From Subtercola boreus (GTDB lineage Bacteria; Actinomycetota; Actinomycetes; Actinomycetales; Microbacteriaceae), in NCBI RefSeq assembly GCF_003399635.1, contig NZ_NBXB01000034.1:124001-188000 (forward strand): 64,000 nucleotides of DNA. Direction: 5' to 3'. Numbering within the stretch: position 1 is the first letter of the stretch; the number at the start of each line of letters is the position of its first letter. A program made the position numbers and the translations under genes. Positions 26,027 through 35,103 of the stretch are shown here, piece by piece. The notes beneath the pieces are model-generated. The model saw only the letters and a program-made list of their open reading frames with translations, was not told the origin of the DNA and did no database searches.

Positions 26027-27951
26027 TGTGCGTGTTCCTCTCCGAGAAGCGGCCGCTGGGCGGCGCGCAGGGTTTCGTATTCGGCCCGGGCGGCCCGGGT
26101 GGAGGGCAGGGTCGACACCTCGGCCACCGGCACATCCCACCAGCCCCCGCCGTCGGGCCCATAGATGCGTGGGTCGCTGTTGATGTGGATGAACGTCGAC
26201 CGGGTCGACGCCTTCGCGGTGCGGATGGCCCGGCCGAGGTCGTCGATCGCACCGGCTCCGGGCTCCACCTCGATCACATCGATACCGTAGCTGCGGGCGT
26301 TCATCGCAAGATCGACCGGCAGAGGAAGGTCGTTCTGGAAGTTCTGCGCCTGGGGGTCGTAGTGCCGGTAGAGAGTGCCGAACCGCTCCGATCCCACTGT
26401 CTCCGAGAGGTGTCCGATCGAGGCGTAGCCATGGTTCTGGATCAGCACGACGATGATCTTGATGCCCTCGGCGACAGCGGTCACGAGCTCGCTGTTCAGC
26501 ATCAGGTACGACCCGTCGCCCACCATCACGATGACGTCGCGGTCGGAGCCGTCGGCGAGCGCCCCGCGCTTCACCCCCAGCCCGCCGGCGATCTCGTAAC
26601 CCATGCACGAGAAGGCATATTCGACGTGATAACCCAGAGGATCGCGCACCCGCCACAGTTTGTGGAGGTCGCCCGGCAGCGAACCGGCCGCCTGCACGAT
26701 GACGTCGGTGGGGTCGCTGGCCGCCTGCACGGCACCGATGATCTCGGGCTGGCCGGGCCGGTCGAGGCCCGATGGTGCGAACGCGGCGTCGACCGCGGCA
26801 TCCCATTCCGCCTTCTCCCGCGTGATGAGACGGGCGTAGTCGGCCGTCACGGCAACACCGTCGGTGTGGGCCAGCAGTTCGTCGAGCGCCTCCCGGGCGT
26901 CGGCGACGACCGGCAGCTGGGTTCCGTGCTTGTAGGCGTCGAACGGGGCCACGTTGATGTTGACGAACCGCACGCCCGCGTTCTGGAACACCGTGCGCGA
27001 CGCGGTCGTGAAGTCGCTGTAGCGCGTGCCGATTCCGATGATGAGGTCGGCCTCGGCGGCCAGCCGGTTCGCCGCTGTCGTGCCGGTCGCGCCGATGCCG
27101 CCGAGGTACTGCGGGTGGTCCCAGGCCAGGGCACCGCCGCCCGCCTGGGTGGTGGCGACCGGGATGCCCGTCTTCTCGGCGAACGCCTGCAACACCGTCT
27201 CGGCACCGGAATACAGCACGCCTCCGCCGGCGACGATCAGCGGGCGCCGGGCATCCCGCAGCGCCTCGATCGCGCGCGCGAGCGGCAGACGCTCGGGTAG
27301 GGGACGTCGGAGGTACCACTCCCGCTCCTCGAGGAACGCCGTCGGCACGTCGAGCGTCTCGGCCTGCACGTCTTCGGGCAGCGCGATGGTCACCGCTCCC
27401 GTGTCGGCGGGGTCGAGCAGCACGCGCATGGCGCCGAGGGCGATCGAGTAGAGCTGCTCGGGCCGCTGCACTCGGTCGAAGAACTTCGAGAGCGGCCGGA
27501 AGGCGTCGTTGACCGTGAGCCCGATGTCGTGCGGCTGTTCGAGCTGCTGCAGCACCGGATCCGCCACCCGCGTGGCGAACGTGTCGCTCGGCAGGAGGAG
27601 CGCGGGCAGACGGTTCGTGGTGGCGAGGGCGGCGCCGGTGAGCATGTTCGTGGCCCCGGGGCCGACGGAGGCAGTGGAGGCGAACGTCGCCAGGCGGCGG
27701 TGCATGCGGGCGTAGCCGACCGACTGGTGCACCATCGCCTGCTCGTTCCGCGCCTGGTAGTAGGGCATCAGCGCGGGTGAATCCACGTTGACCTGCTTCA
27801 GCGCCTGACCGATGCCTGCCACATTGCCGTGCCCGAAGATGCCGAAGACACCCGGGATGGTGCGCTCCCGGTGGTCGCCGTCGACCGTGTACTGGTTCGC
27901 CAGAAAGTGGATGAGGGCCTGGGCGACCGTCATGCGCTGTGTTGCCGCCAT
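26023..27951 (-). CDS. iolD: 3D-(3,5/4)-trihydroxycyclohexane-1,2-dione hydrolase
   Basis: The 642-residue ThDP-dependent enzyme starts ATG 27951; upstream in-frame ATGs overlap iolB and are not used. FGHGNVAGIGQAL and QARNEQAMVHQSVGYAR form the ThDP pyrimidine side with the catalytic Glu. MVGDGSYLMLNSELVTAVAE with QNHGYASIGHLS is the GDG-N diphosphate site. It opens the ring of the trione to 5-deoxy-glucuronate. It is translationally coupled to both iolB and iolE. Confidence 0.95.
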   Translation of the reverse strand: MAATQRMTVAQALIHFLANQYTVDGDHRERTIPGVFGIFGHGNVAGIGQALKQVNVDSPALMPYYQARNEQAMVHQSVGYARMHRRLATFASTASVGPGATNMLTGAALATTNRLPALLLPSDTFATRVADPVLQQLEQPHDIGLTVNDAFRPLSKFFDRVQRPEQLYSIALGAMRVLLDPADTGAVTIALPEDVQAETLDVPTAFLEEREWYLRRPLPERLPLARAIEALRDARRPLIVAGGGVLYSGAETVLQAFAEKTGIPVATTQAGGGALAWDHPQYLGGIGATGTTAANRLAAEADLIIGIGTRYSDFTTASRTVFQNAGVRFVNINVAPFDAYKHGTQLPVVADAREALDELLAHTDGVAVTADYARLITREKAEWDAAVDAAFAPSGLDRPGQPEIIGAVQAASDPTDVIVQAAGSLPGDLHKLWRVRDPLGYHVEYAFSCMGYEIAGGLGVKRGALADGSDRDVIVMVGDGSYLMLNSELVTAVAEGIKIIVVLIQNHGYASIGHLSETVGSERFGTLYRHYDPQAQNFQNDLPLPVDLAMNARSYGIDVIEVEPGAGAIDDLGRAIRTAKASTRSTFIHINSDPRIYGPDGGGWWDVPVAEVSTLPSTRAARAEYETLRAAQRPLLGEEHAQ

Positions 27952-28910
27952 CAGTGCCGGCCTTTCTCTTCGGGTGTCTGGGTGGGGTCGGAGCCGTAGG
28001 GCAGCCGGGGGTCGACGTGCTGGTCGTTCCATGTCTCGCGCACCCACGCATGGGCGGGGTCGTCGCTGATCAGCCACACCCGCTCGGGGTCGGGTCCGGC
28101 CATCACGTTGAGGTAGTACAGGTCGTACCCCGGTGCCGCGACGGCCGGCCCGTGGTAACCGTGGGGCACCAGGGCGATGTCGCCCATCTGCACCATCGCG
28201 TTGATGTCGATCTGCCCGGCCGGGGAGGAGTAGGTGCTGAACAGGCCGAAGGCCGCATCCGCTGCATCCTGCGCTGCGGATGGCGCGCCCGCCACCGGCG
28301 CCGTTTCGAAGTAGTAGATCTCCTCGAGCCGCGACTCGTGGCCCGGCACCAGCTGGTCGTGCTTGTGCGGAGGATACGACGACCAGTTCGCAGCCGGCGT
28401 GATCACTTCACAGACGATGAGCCGCGCCGCATCCAGAGCCGCTGGCGTGCCGAAGTTGTGCACCTGGCGACTGGATGCCCCGGCCCCCCGCAGTTCGACC
28501 GGTGTCTCGCTCGCGGCGATCAGGCGGGTGGGGTGCAGCTCGGTGGTCGGCGACTCGGCCACCGCCACTCGTCCTTCGCCCCGGAGCTCAGCGGTCTCGT
28601 CGGCCGAGAGGTAGAGCGCGTCGGTCGGGCCCGAGAAGACGGAGGGGCGACCGGCGAGGATCGTCTCCCTCCGTTCGGAGGCCGCCGTTCCGGATGTCGC
28701 CCCGTGCGTCACCGTGAAGCTCCCGGAGAGCGGCACCACGATGCGTTCGACACCCGTCTCGCCGAGCGCCAGCACGTCGCCGTCGGCGAGCACCGCCACC
28801 CGCAGCCCCGTGTGCTGCCACCCGTCGATCGCGCCGTCGACGACACTCTCCCAGCCCTCGCGGGAGAGGCCGCCCCTGCGGTGGAACCAGCGATCATCGG
28901 TTGTCGTCAT
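27951..28910 (-). CDS. iolB: 5-deoxy-glucuronate isomerase
   Basis: The 319-residue double cupin starts ATG 28910 with AGGAG upstream. The KDUI/IolB signature is clear: NWSSYPPHKHDQ (metal-binding His), LEEIYYFET, VPHGYHGPAVAAPGYDLYYL and NVMAGPDPERVWLI. It isomerises 5-deoxy-glucuronate to 5-dehydro-2-deoxy-gluconate. The stop shares a base with the iolD start. Confidence 0.95.
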   Translation of the reverse strand: MTTTDDRWFHRRGGLSREGWESVVDGAIDGWQHTGLRVAVLADGDVLALGETGVERIVVPLSGSFTVTHGATSGTAASERRETILAGRPSVFSGPTDALYLSADETAELRGEGRVAVAESPTTELHPTRLIAASETPVELRGAGASSRQVHNFGTPAALDAARLIVCEVITPAANWSSYPPHKHDQLVPGHESRLEEIYYFETAPVAGAPSAAQDAADAAFGLFSTYSSPAGQIDINAMVQMGDIALVPHGYHGPAVAAPGYDLYYLNVMAGPDPERVWLISDDPAHAWVRETWNDQHVDPRLPYGSDPTQTPEEKGRH

Positions 28911-28941
28911 TGACTCCTGCTTTCGAGGAAGGGAAGAGAGT

Positions 28942-30522
28942 TCAGTCGTTCTGCGGAAAACCGAGGTTGATGCCGCCGTGGCTCGGGTCGAGCCAGCGGC
29001 TCGTGATGGCCTTCTGCTGGGTGAAGAATCGCACACCCTCCGCACCGTGCGCCTTGGTGTCGCCGAACAGGGAGTCCTTCCAGCCGCCGAACGAGAAGGT
29101 GGCGACCGGCACGGGGATGGGCACGTTGATGCCGATCATGCCGACCTGGATCTCGTTCTGGAAGCGCCGGGCGGCTCCGCCGTCGTTCGTGAAGATCGCC
29201 GTGCCGTTGCCGAAGGCGCCGGAGTTGATGAGGTCGACGCCCTCCTTGTAGGTCTGCACCCGCACGACCGAGAGCACGGGGCCGAAGATCTCCTCGGTGT
29301 AGGCGCGGGAGGTGGTGGGCACGTTGTCGAGAAGCGTCGGGCCGAGCCAGAACCCGTTCGCGTCGCCGTCCGGGTTCACGTCGCGGCCGTCGACCACCAC
29401 GGAGGCCCCGTCGTCTGCGGCAATGCCGATGTAGGAGGCCACCTTGTCGCGGTGAGCGGCGGTCACGAGCGGGCCCATGTCGCAGCCGCGGCGGCCGTCG
29501 CCGATACGGAGGCCGGCCATCCGGTCGCTGATCTTGGAGAGCAACTCGTCGGCCACCGTCCCTACCGGCACGGCCGCCACGTCGCTGTGCGACGCGTCGG
29601 AACCGGCCGGCAGGGGCCCATCCACAACAATGACCACCGAGATGGCCATATAGCGCTCACCGGCCGAACCGAAGCCCGCATTGATGGCGGCGTCGGCCAC
29701 GAGGTCGAGGTCGGCATCCGGAAGCACCAGCATGTGGTTCTTCGCACCTCCCAGCGCCTGCACGCGCTTGCCGTTGCGGGTGCCGGTCTCGTAGACGTAG
29801 CGGGCGATGGGCGTCGAGCCGACGAACGAGATCGACCGCACGTCCGGGTGTTCGAGGAGTCCGTCGACAGCCTCCTTGTCGCCGTGCAGCACGGTGAAGA
29901 CGCCGTCGGGAAGACCGGCTTCCTTCCAGAGTGCGGCCATCCAGTTGGCGGCGGAGGGATCCTTCTCGCTGGGCTTCAGCACGACGGTGTTGCCCGCTGC
30001 GATCGCGATGGGGAAGAACTAGGCCGGCACCATCGCCGGGAAGTTGAACGGGGAGATGATGCCCACCACACCGAGCGGCTGGCGGAGCGAGTACACATCG
30101 ATACCGGTGGAGACCTGCTCGCTGAACTCGCCCTTCAGGTGATGCGACAGCCCGCAGGCGAACTCGACGACCTCCTGGCCTCGGGAGATCTCGCCGAGCG
30201 CATCGGAGACGACCTTGCCGTGCTCGCTCGTGATCAGTTCGGCGAGCTCGCCCTTCTTCGCATCCAGCAGTTCGCGGAACTTGAAGAGGATGGTCTGGCG
30301 CCGGGCCAGGGAGGTGTCGCGCCAGGCCGGGAAGGCGGCGTCGGCCGAGGCGATCGCCGCGTCGATCTCGGCCCGGCCGGCGAGCGCGACGTGCTTGGTC
30401 ACGACGCCGAGAGCGGGGTCGTAGACATCGGCGAAACGGGCGCTGTCGCCCTCGAACGGTGCGCCGTCGATCCAGTGGGTGACGACGGGCAGGGTGTCAG
30501 TGCTGAGGGTGTCAGTGCTCAT
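28942..30522 (-). pseudogene. mmsA: Methylmalonate/malonate-semialdehyde dehydrogenase, nonsense-interrupted and lacking catalytic Cys
   Basis: The reading frame of 527 codons is continuous except for an amber TAG at 30021-30019. It reads NFPAMVPA, stop, FFPIAIAAGNTVVLKPSEKD; the family has Trp there, one G-to-A change from TGG. Start ATG 30522 has AAGGA upstream, and MSTDTL is duplicated at the N-terminus. A second lesion lies at codon 291 (29652-29650): the catalytic Cys of the GERCMA motif is Tyr (GERYMAISV), encoded by TAT, a rare codon here. Everything else, including the NAD-binding FVGSTPIARYVYETG and the LGPTLLDNVP region, looks intact. IolA makes acetyl-CoA from malonate semialdehyde. 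It is called a pseudogene; a sequencing error could explain one lesion but hardly both. Confidence 0.85.
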
Positions 30523-30580
30523 GGTGCGGGTTCCTTACGAGGAGAGGAAAGGGGAAGCGGGAACGGTTCGAAACAGAGGG

Positions 30581-31492
30581 TCAGAGGGCGAGCACGCCGG
30601 CAGAGTGCACGAGCGACGCGGCCGTGTCGACCGCCGCCGCGACATCCCCATCAGGCGGGTACAGCAGGGTGCGGCCGGCGGTGAGCCCGCGCACGCCCGG
30701 CAGGGAGAGCGCATCGCCCCAGGCCGCGAAAGTCTCGTCGGGGTCGGCACCGGAGTCACCGCCGAGCAGCAGGGTCGGCAGCGTGGTCGCCTCCATCACC
30801 CGTTCCATCTCGGCCACCACCGGGAGTTTCATCCACGTGTAGGCGCTGCTGCCGCCGAGGCCCGAGGCGATGGCGATCGAGAGGATGACGGCCTCTGTCG
30901 ACAGATCGTTGACGATGCGGCCGTCCGAGCGCCGCGACAGGAAGGGCTCGAGCATGATGGGCAGGCTCGCAGCCGAGGCCTGGCTCACCGCGCGGGCCGT
31001 GGCCTCCAGCGTCGTCACCGTGCCCGGGTCGTCGAGGTCGACGCGCAACAGGGTCTTGGCGAAGTCGATGCCCGACGAGACCATCGTCGGCACGTCATAG
31101 CCGGTGAACCGGTCATCCATCTCGAAGCGGGCACCCCGCAGGCCCCCGCGATTCATCGAGCCGACGATGATCTTGTGGTCGAGCAGTCCGAGCGCAGCGA
31201 GATCGTCGATGATGTCGGGCGTGCCGAGCACCCCGTCGACACCGGGCCTGCTGAGGGCGATGGCCAGCCGATCGAGCAGCAGGTAGCGGTTCGCCATCGC
31301 CATCGGGTCGCTGCCCACGGCGAGCGCTCCCCGTGCCGGATGATCGGCCGCCACGATGAAGAGGCGACCATCGCCGCGGGTCACCTCCCGGCGGCGACGC
31401 GCGACGAGCGCCTCGCGGATGGCATGGGGCCGCGTGGCCCGGATGGTTCGCAGCCGGTCGAAGTCCGCACCGGTCAGCATTCCGTCGGTCAC
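30581..31492 (-). CDS. Cgl0159-type (beta/alpha)8 aldolase-like protein of iol clusters
   Basis: The 303-residue protein starts GTG 31492, overlapping the iolC stop (GTGA). It is a TIM barrel resembling the DeoC/LacD class I aldolases: RLFIVAADHPARGALAVG at the N-terminus, DGVLGTPDIIDDL, KIIVGSMNRGGLRGARFEMD, TWMKLPVVAEMERVM with a candidate Schiff-base Lys, and TLLLGGDSGADPDETF. Corynebacterium glutamicum has the same gene beside iolC. It may supply the 2-deoxy-5-keto-gluconate-6-phosphate aldolase step (IolJ); this is inference. Confidence 0.85.
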   Translation of the reverse strand: MTDGMLTGADFDRLRTIRATRPHAIREALVARRRREVTRGDGRLFIVAADHPARGALAVGSDPMAMANRYLLLDRLAIALSRPGVDGVLGTPDIIDDLAALGLLDHKIIVGSMNRGGLRGARFEMDDRFTGYDVPTMVSSGIDFAKTLLRVDLDDPGTVTTLEATARAVSQASAASLPIMLEPFLSRRSDGRIVNDLSTEAVILSIAIASGLGGSSAYTWMKLPVVAEMERVMEATTLPTLLLGGDSGADPDETFAAWGDALSLPGVRGLTAGRTLLYPPDGDVAAAVDTAASLVHSAGVLAL

Positions 31493-32451
31493 AGTCGGGC
31501 TCCTGTCAGGAGGATGTCGTCGATCTCCCGGGTGGTGGGCATGGCGGTGGAGCATTCCCGGCGGGAAGCCACGATCGCCCCGGCGACGTTGGCGAAACGG
31601 AGGATGGTCTCGTGATCCCAGCCGGAGAGCAGCCCGTGGCAGAGCGCCCCGCCGAAGGCATCCCCAGCGCCGAGACCGTTGACGACGTCGACGGGGTACG
31701 GCGGGACCTCCACCGTCTCCGATCGCGTCATGGCAAGAACACCCTTCGGCCCCTGCTTCACGACCGCGAGTTCGACCCCGCGCTCGAGCAGCGCGGCAGC
31801 TGCGCGCCTCGGCTCGGTCTCCCCCACCGCGATCTCGCACTCCTCCCGATTGCCGACCGCGACGGTGGCGAAGGCGAGAGCTTCAGCGACATGCGTCGAG
31901 GCGGTCTCGGCGTCGGCCCAGAACATCGGCCGGTAGTCGAGGTCGAAGACGGTTGTGGATGCCCGCTGCCGGGCTTCGAGCGCAGCCAGGTGCGCTCCGC
32001 AGCTCGGTTCCTGGCTGAGCCCAGTGGCCGTGAACCAGAAGATGGTCGCTGCGCGCACCGCGTCGAGATCGATGTCGTTCGCCTCGACGTTCAGGTCGGG
32101 CGCTTTGGGCTGGCGGTAGAAGTAGAGGGGGAAGTCGTCGGGCGGAAAGATCTCGCAGAACGTCACCGGTGTCGGCAGCTCCGGGTCGACAGCGACGAAG
32201 TTGGTTCCGACTCCCAGCCGATCGAGCTCCCTCAGCAGGTACCGGCCAAAGGGATCGTCGCCGACGCGGGAGATGAGCGAGACGCTCCGGCCGTGGCGTG
32301 CCGCCGCGACGGCGACGTTCGCCGCACTCCCGCCCAGGTATTTGCCGAAGGTCGAGACATCTTCGAGGCCCACGCCGTCTTGCAGGGGGTAGATGTCGAC
32401 GCCGAGTCGGCCGAAGGCCAGCACGTCACTGTGAGGAGGCGAAGTCGTCAT
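31489..32451 (-). CDS. iolC: 5-dehydro-2-deoxygluconokinase
   Basis: The 320-residue PfkB-family kinase has the N-terminal FGRLGVDIYPLQDGVGLEDV with KYLGGSAANVAVAAARHG (substrate-side GG motif) and the ATP-side VNGLGAGDAFGGAL with the catalytic Asp. It phosphorylates 5-dehydro-2-deoxygluconate. It is the first gene of the minus-strand iol operon. Its promoter region carries operator-like site O1, which covers the -10. Confidence 0.94.
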   Translation of the reverse strand: MTTSPPHSDVLAFGRLGVDIYPLQDGVGLEDVSTFGKYLGGSAANVAVAAARHGRSVSLISRVGDDPFGRYLLRELDRLGVGTNFVAVDPELPTPVTFCEIFPPDDFPLYFYRQPKAPDLNVEANDIDLDAVRAATIFWFTATGLSQEPSCGAHLAALEARQRASTTVFDLDYRPMFWADAETASTHVAEALAFATVAVGNREECEIAVGETEPRRAAAALLERGVELAVVKQGPKGVLAMTRSETVEVPPYPVDVVNGLGAGDAFGGALCHGLLSGWDHETILRFANVAGAIVASRRECSTAMPTTREIDDILLTGARL

Positions 32452-32499
32452 TCTCAGGTCTGAACTCTCTTGTGTGGAGGTTCGCGGCAGGCCGCTTGG

Positions 32500-32515
32500 A
32501 ATGTCCTAACAATAG
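32500..32515. promoter_or_regulatory. Operator-like site O1 over the iolC -10
   Basis: AATGTCCTAACAATAG. On the minus strand, a candidate iolC promoter has -35 TTGCCC (32536-32531), 16 nt, and -10 TATTGT (32514-32509), which lies within the site. It matches O2 at 12 of 16 positions. Confidence 0.55.
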
Positions 32516-32547
32516 CACATGGGGCCGTTTGGGCAAGGGCATGTAAT

Positions 32548-32563
32548 ATTGTTCCGACAATAG
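32548..32563. promoter_or_regulatory. Operator-like site O2 in front of the GntR gene
   Basis: ATTGTTCCGACAATAG contains the perfect half-sites ATTGT and ACAAT. It overlaps a TAATAT -10 candidate (32544-32549) for the regulator gene, which suggests autoregulation. Confidence 0.55.
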
Positions 32564-32597
32564 GTCGTACGTGCTCAGGTCGAGATTGGATGCCCCC

Positions 32598-33359
32598 ATG
32601 GTCAGCTCCGACACCGTCTGGCCCGAGCACCTGTTCACCGATCTCGACCGCACGGGCCCCGTTCCGCTCTACTTCCAGGTCTCGAGCAGACTGGAGACGG
32701 CCATCCGGTCCGGCGAGCTGCCTGCCGGATCTCGACTCGAGAACGAGATCGCGATCGGCCAGCGGCTCGGCCTGTCCCGCCCGACCGTTCGACGCGCCAT
32801 CCAGGAACTCGTCGACGTCGGCCTGCTGGTCAGGCGCCGGGGAATCGGCACCCAGGTCGTGCAGGGCCAGATCACCCGTCAGGTCGAGCTCACGAGCCTG
32901 TACGAAGACCTCAAGAACACGTCGCAGGAGCCCGGCACCCGGGTTCTGCTGCACGAGATCTCCGCCGCCAGCGAGACGGTGGCCGAGCGACTGAGGGTGG
33001 AGCCGGGTTCCGATGTCGTGCACCTCAGACGACTCCGCACGACCGGCGGCATCGCGATCGCCATCCTCGAGAACTATCTCCCGGCCGCCTTCGCCGACAT
33101 CACCACCGAACTGTTGCAGGAACTCGGGCTCTACCAGATCCTCCGCGCCCGGGGCGTCACGATCCGGGTCGCCAACCAGCGGATCGGCGCGCGGCGAGCG
33201 GAGCACGACGAGAGCGAACTGCTCGGCGTCGAACGGCACGGGCCGCTCCTCACCATGGAGCGGATCGCATTCGACGACGCCGGAGAGGCGATCGAGTACG
33301 GTCACCACTGCTACCGCCCCGACATGTACAGCTTCGAGACGACACTCGTCGCCAAATGA
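32598..33359 (+). CDS. GntR/HutC-family transcriptional regulator (UTRA domain)
   Basis: The protein has 253 residues from ATG 32598 (MVSSDTVWPEHLF); an in-frame GTG at 32571 is possible. The winged helix spans about 20-85 (AGSRLENEIAIGQRLGLSRP, TVRRAIQELVDVGLLVRRRG). The UTRA effector domain runs from about 100 to the end (VVHLRRLRTTGGIAIAILEN, GEAIEYGHHCYRPDMYSFET). It is divergent from iolC and most likely the repressor of the inositol regulon, released by an inositol-pathway intermediate. Sites O1, O2 and the one at 22367 are its candidate targets. Confidence 0.9.
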   Translation: MVSSDTVWPEHLFTDLDRTGPVPLYFQVSSRLETAIRSGELPAGSRLENEIAIGQRLGLSRPTVRRAIQELVDVGLLVRRRGIGTQVVQGQITRQVELTSLYEDLKNTSQEPGTRVLLHEISAASETVAERLRVEPGSDVVHLRRLRTTGGIAIAILENYLPAAFADITTELLQELGLYQILRARGVTIRVANQRIGARRAEHDESELLGVERHGPLLTMERIAFDDAGEAIEYGHHCYRPDMYSFETTLVAK

Positions 33360-33365
33360 GTGGTT

Positions 33366-33385
33366 CCGCCCGTGACAGCGGGCGG
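33366..33385 (+). terminator. Hairpin after the GntR gene
   Basis: CCGCCCG and CGGGCGG arms surround a 6-nt loop, starting 7 nt after the stop codon. There is no U-tract. Confidence 0.45.
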
Positions 33386-33415
33386 CGCCGGGCGGCGGAG
33401 GCAGGGCGCACCCGC

Positions 33416-33421
33416 TAGCGT
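33416..33421 (+). promoter_or_regulatory. -10 hexamer in front of the amidohydrolase remnant
   Basis: TAGCGT ends 6 nt before the ATG at 33428. Confidence 0.4.
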
Positions 33422-33427
33422 GAACGC

Positions 33428-33664
33428 ATGACCGAGCGCACGATCATCCGGAACGCCCACACCGTCACCGTCACCGCTGCCGACGACGAGTTCGGCGACG
33501 GCTATCTGGTGATCGACGACGCCGTGATCGTCGCCGTGGGGGCGGGCGCGGCTCCGAGCGAGTGGACCGAGACCGGCGCGCACGCCGGCACCGCCCCGCG
33601 GATCACCGTGGTCGACGCCCGCGGCCACCTCGTCACCCCCGGGCTCATCAACACCGCTCAGTAG
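33428..33664 (+). pseudogene. N-terminal fragment of a cytosine-deaminase/8-oxoguanine-deaminase-type amidohydrolase
   Basis: The 78-codon frame reads MTERTIIRNAHTVTVT, DGYLVIDDAVIVAVG, VVDARGHLVTPGLINTAQ and stops. This is the composite-domain beta-sandwich plus the first strand of the barrel. Complete enzymes continue GLVNTHHH with the metal-binding His pair, which is absent. Nothing of the remaining 370 or so residues lies downstream; the next gene (GH13, opposite strand) ends 21 bp on. It could still be transcribed from its leaderless promoter. Confidence 0.7.
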
Positions 33665-33684
33665 TGCGCGTCCCTCTCGCCGGG

Positions 33685-35103
33685 TCAAGCGGTGTCGAGC
33701 ACGACCCAGCCGTGCGGTGGCACCGTGACGGAGGTCCCCCCGCCATCACCCGGCGTGAGCGAAGCCTCTCCGGCCGCGACACTCAGCCCTCCGCCCACCG
33801 CCTGCGTGGAGGCGGTGTCGCCGAGGTTCAGCATCACGACGAGCCGCTCGGACCCGCCCGGTGCCGCCACCTCGTAGGCGAAGAACTCGTTTGTCAGGGT
33901 GATGTTCGTCGTGAGCGCGGAGTGCAGCCACGGGTGCCGTCGACGCAGGCCGATCAGCTCCTGGTGCAGGTGGTACACCGGCCAGCCCCCGGGCGGCAGG
34001 GCATCCGGACCGGACGGAGCGAACTCGGGCCGGATCGCATCGTCACCTCCCTCGCGCTCCTCCTTCGCCGCCGCCAGCCCCTGCTCGTCGCCGTAGAAGA
34101 CCGTGGGCGTGCCCCCGACGGTCATCAGCACGACGAGGGCGTGGGCGCGGTGGCGCTCGTCGGCGATCGAGGTCGCGAGACGGTTCACGTCGTGGTTGCC
34201 CACAAAGGTCACCGGCACGAAGCTCTCGAGGAACCCATTGTGCCTCTGGAGGGCCGCGCTGAGCTCCCAGAAGTTCGCGTCGGAGATCGAACTCCAGATC
34301 GCCTTCCAGAGTTCGTACTGGGTCAGCGAATCGAACGCCGACGCGCGCGCGATCGCAGAGTAGTCGCCGTGAATCACCTCGCCGAAGACGAACGTCTGCG
34401 GATGCTCGGCCCGAACCCGCGGCAGAACCCGGGCCCAGAACGCCGGGGGAACCGCATAGGCCGCATCGAGGCGCCAGCCGTCGGCTCCGCGGGCGAGCCA
34501 GTGGTTCATGACCTCTGCGACGAAGTCGACCACGGCCGGCTCGTCGTGGTTGAGGCGCACAAGCGCATCGTGGCCCTCGAAGTTCTCGAACTGCTGGTGC
34601 GACGGATCGGCCGGCGGGTCACCGATCGCCCGGAACCAGCGGAACTCCGGCGCTGCCGGCCCCTCGACGAGCGCGCGGCGGAACGGCTCGAAACTCCGCC
34701 CGACGTGGTTGAACACCCCGTCGAGCACCACCCGCAGCCCGCGCGCGTGCGCCTCCCGGAGAAGCACGTGGAAGCTGTCCTCACCGGTCGTGCCGGCCAG
34801 GCGCGGGTCGAGCCGGAAGTAGTCGACCGTGTCGTACCCGTGCGTCTCGGAAGCGAAGACAGGGCCGAGCAGGAGGCCCGACACCCCCAGTTCGACGGCG
34901 TAGTCGAGCCAGACCACCAGCCGATCGAGCGAATGCGTTCCGTCAGCGCCGCGGTCGGGTGCGACATCCTGCGCCTGGGCGGAGACCGGGGCACCGGTGA
35001 AGCCGAGCGGGTAGACCTGCCACAGGATGGCGTGGCTGACCCAGTCCGGCTCTGCTGCCGCGCGTTCGGTCGCTGACTCACTGGGCACGGTCGGCTCGGT
35101 CAC
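33685..35103 (-). CDS. Alpha-amylase family (GH13) glycoside hydrolase
   Basis: The 472-residue protein has no signal peptide, so it is probably cytoplasmic. The four GH13 regions are present: I DGVFNHVG, II GWRLDAAY with the nucleophile Asp, III FGEVIH with the acid/base Glu, and IV FVGNHDVNR. The N-terminal catalytic barrel spans about 20-370, followed by a beta-sandwich C domain. It probably acts on maltodextrin or related alpha-glucans; specificity is not readable. The start is GTG 35103, overlapping the upstream MDR gene's stop by 4 nt. Confidence 0.9.
   Translation of the reverse strand: MTEPTVPSESATERAAAEPDWVSHAILWQVYPLGFTGAPVSAQAQDVAPDRGADGTHSLDRLVVWLDYAVELGVSGLLLGPVFASETHGYDTVDYFRLDPRLAGTTGEDSFHVLLREAHARGLRVVLDGVFNHVGRSFEPFRRALVEGPAAPEFRWFRAIGDPPADPSHQQFENFEGHDALVRLNHDEPAVVDFVAEVMNHWLARGADGWRLDAAYAVPPAFWARVLPRVRAEHPQTFVFGEVIHGDYSAIARASAFDSLTQYELWKAIWSSISDANFWELSAALQRHNGFLESFVPVTFVGNHDVNRLATSIADERHRAHALVVLMTVGGTPTVFYGDEQGLAAAKEEREGGDDAIRPEFAPSGPDALPPGGWPVYHLHQELIGLRRRHPWLHSALTTNITLTNEFFAYEVAAPGGSERLVVMLNLGDTASTQAVGGGLSVAAGEASLTPGDGGGTSVTVPPHGWVVLDTA

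Noticed and set aside
25109-28051. A 980-codon frame covering iolE and, out of frame, iolD
   Set aside because: Only its last 305 codons (iolE) are real; the upstream part is antisense-like shadow of iolD in another frame.
28942-30522. Stop-codon readthrough or a non-standard amino acid at the mmsA amber codon
   Set aside because: The catalytic Cys is also lost, so simple pseudogenisation explains the locus better.
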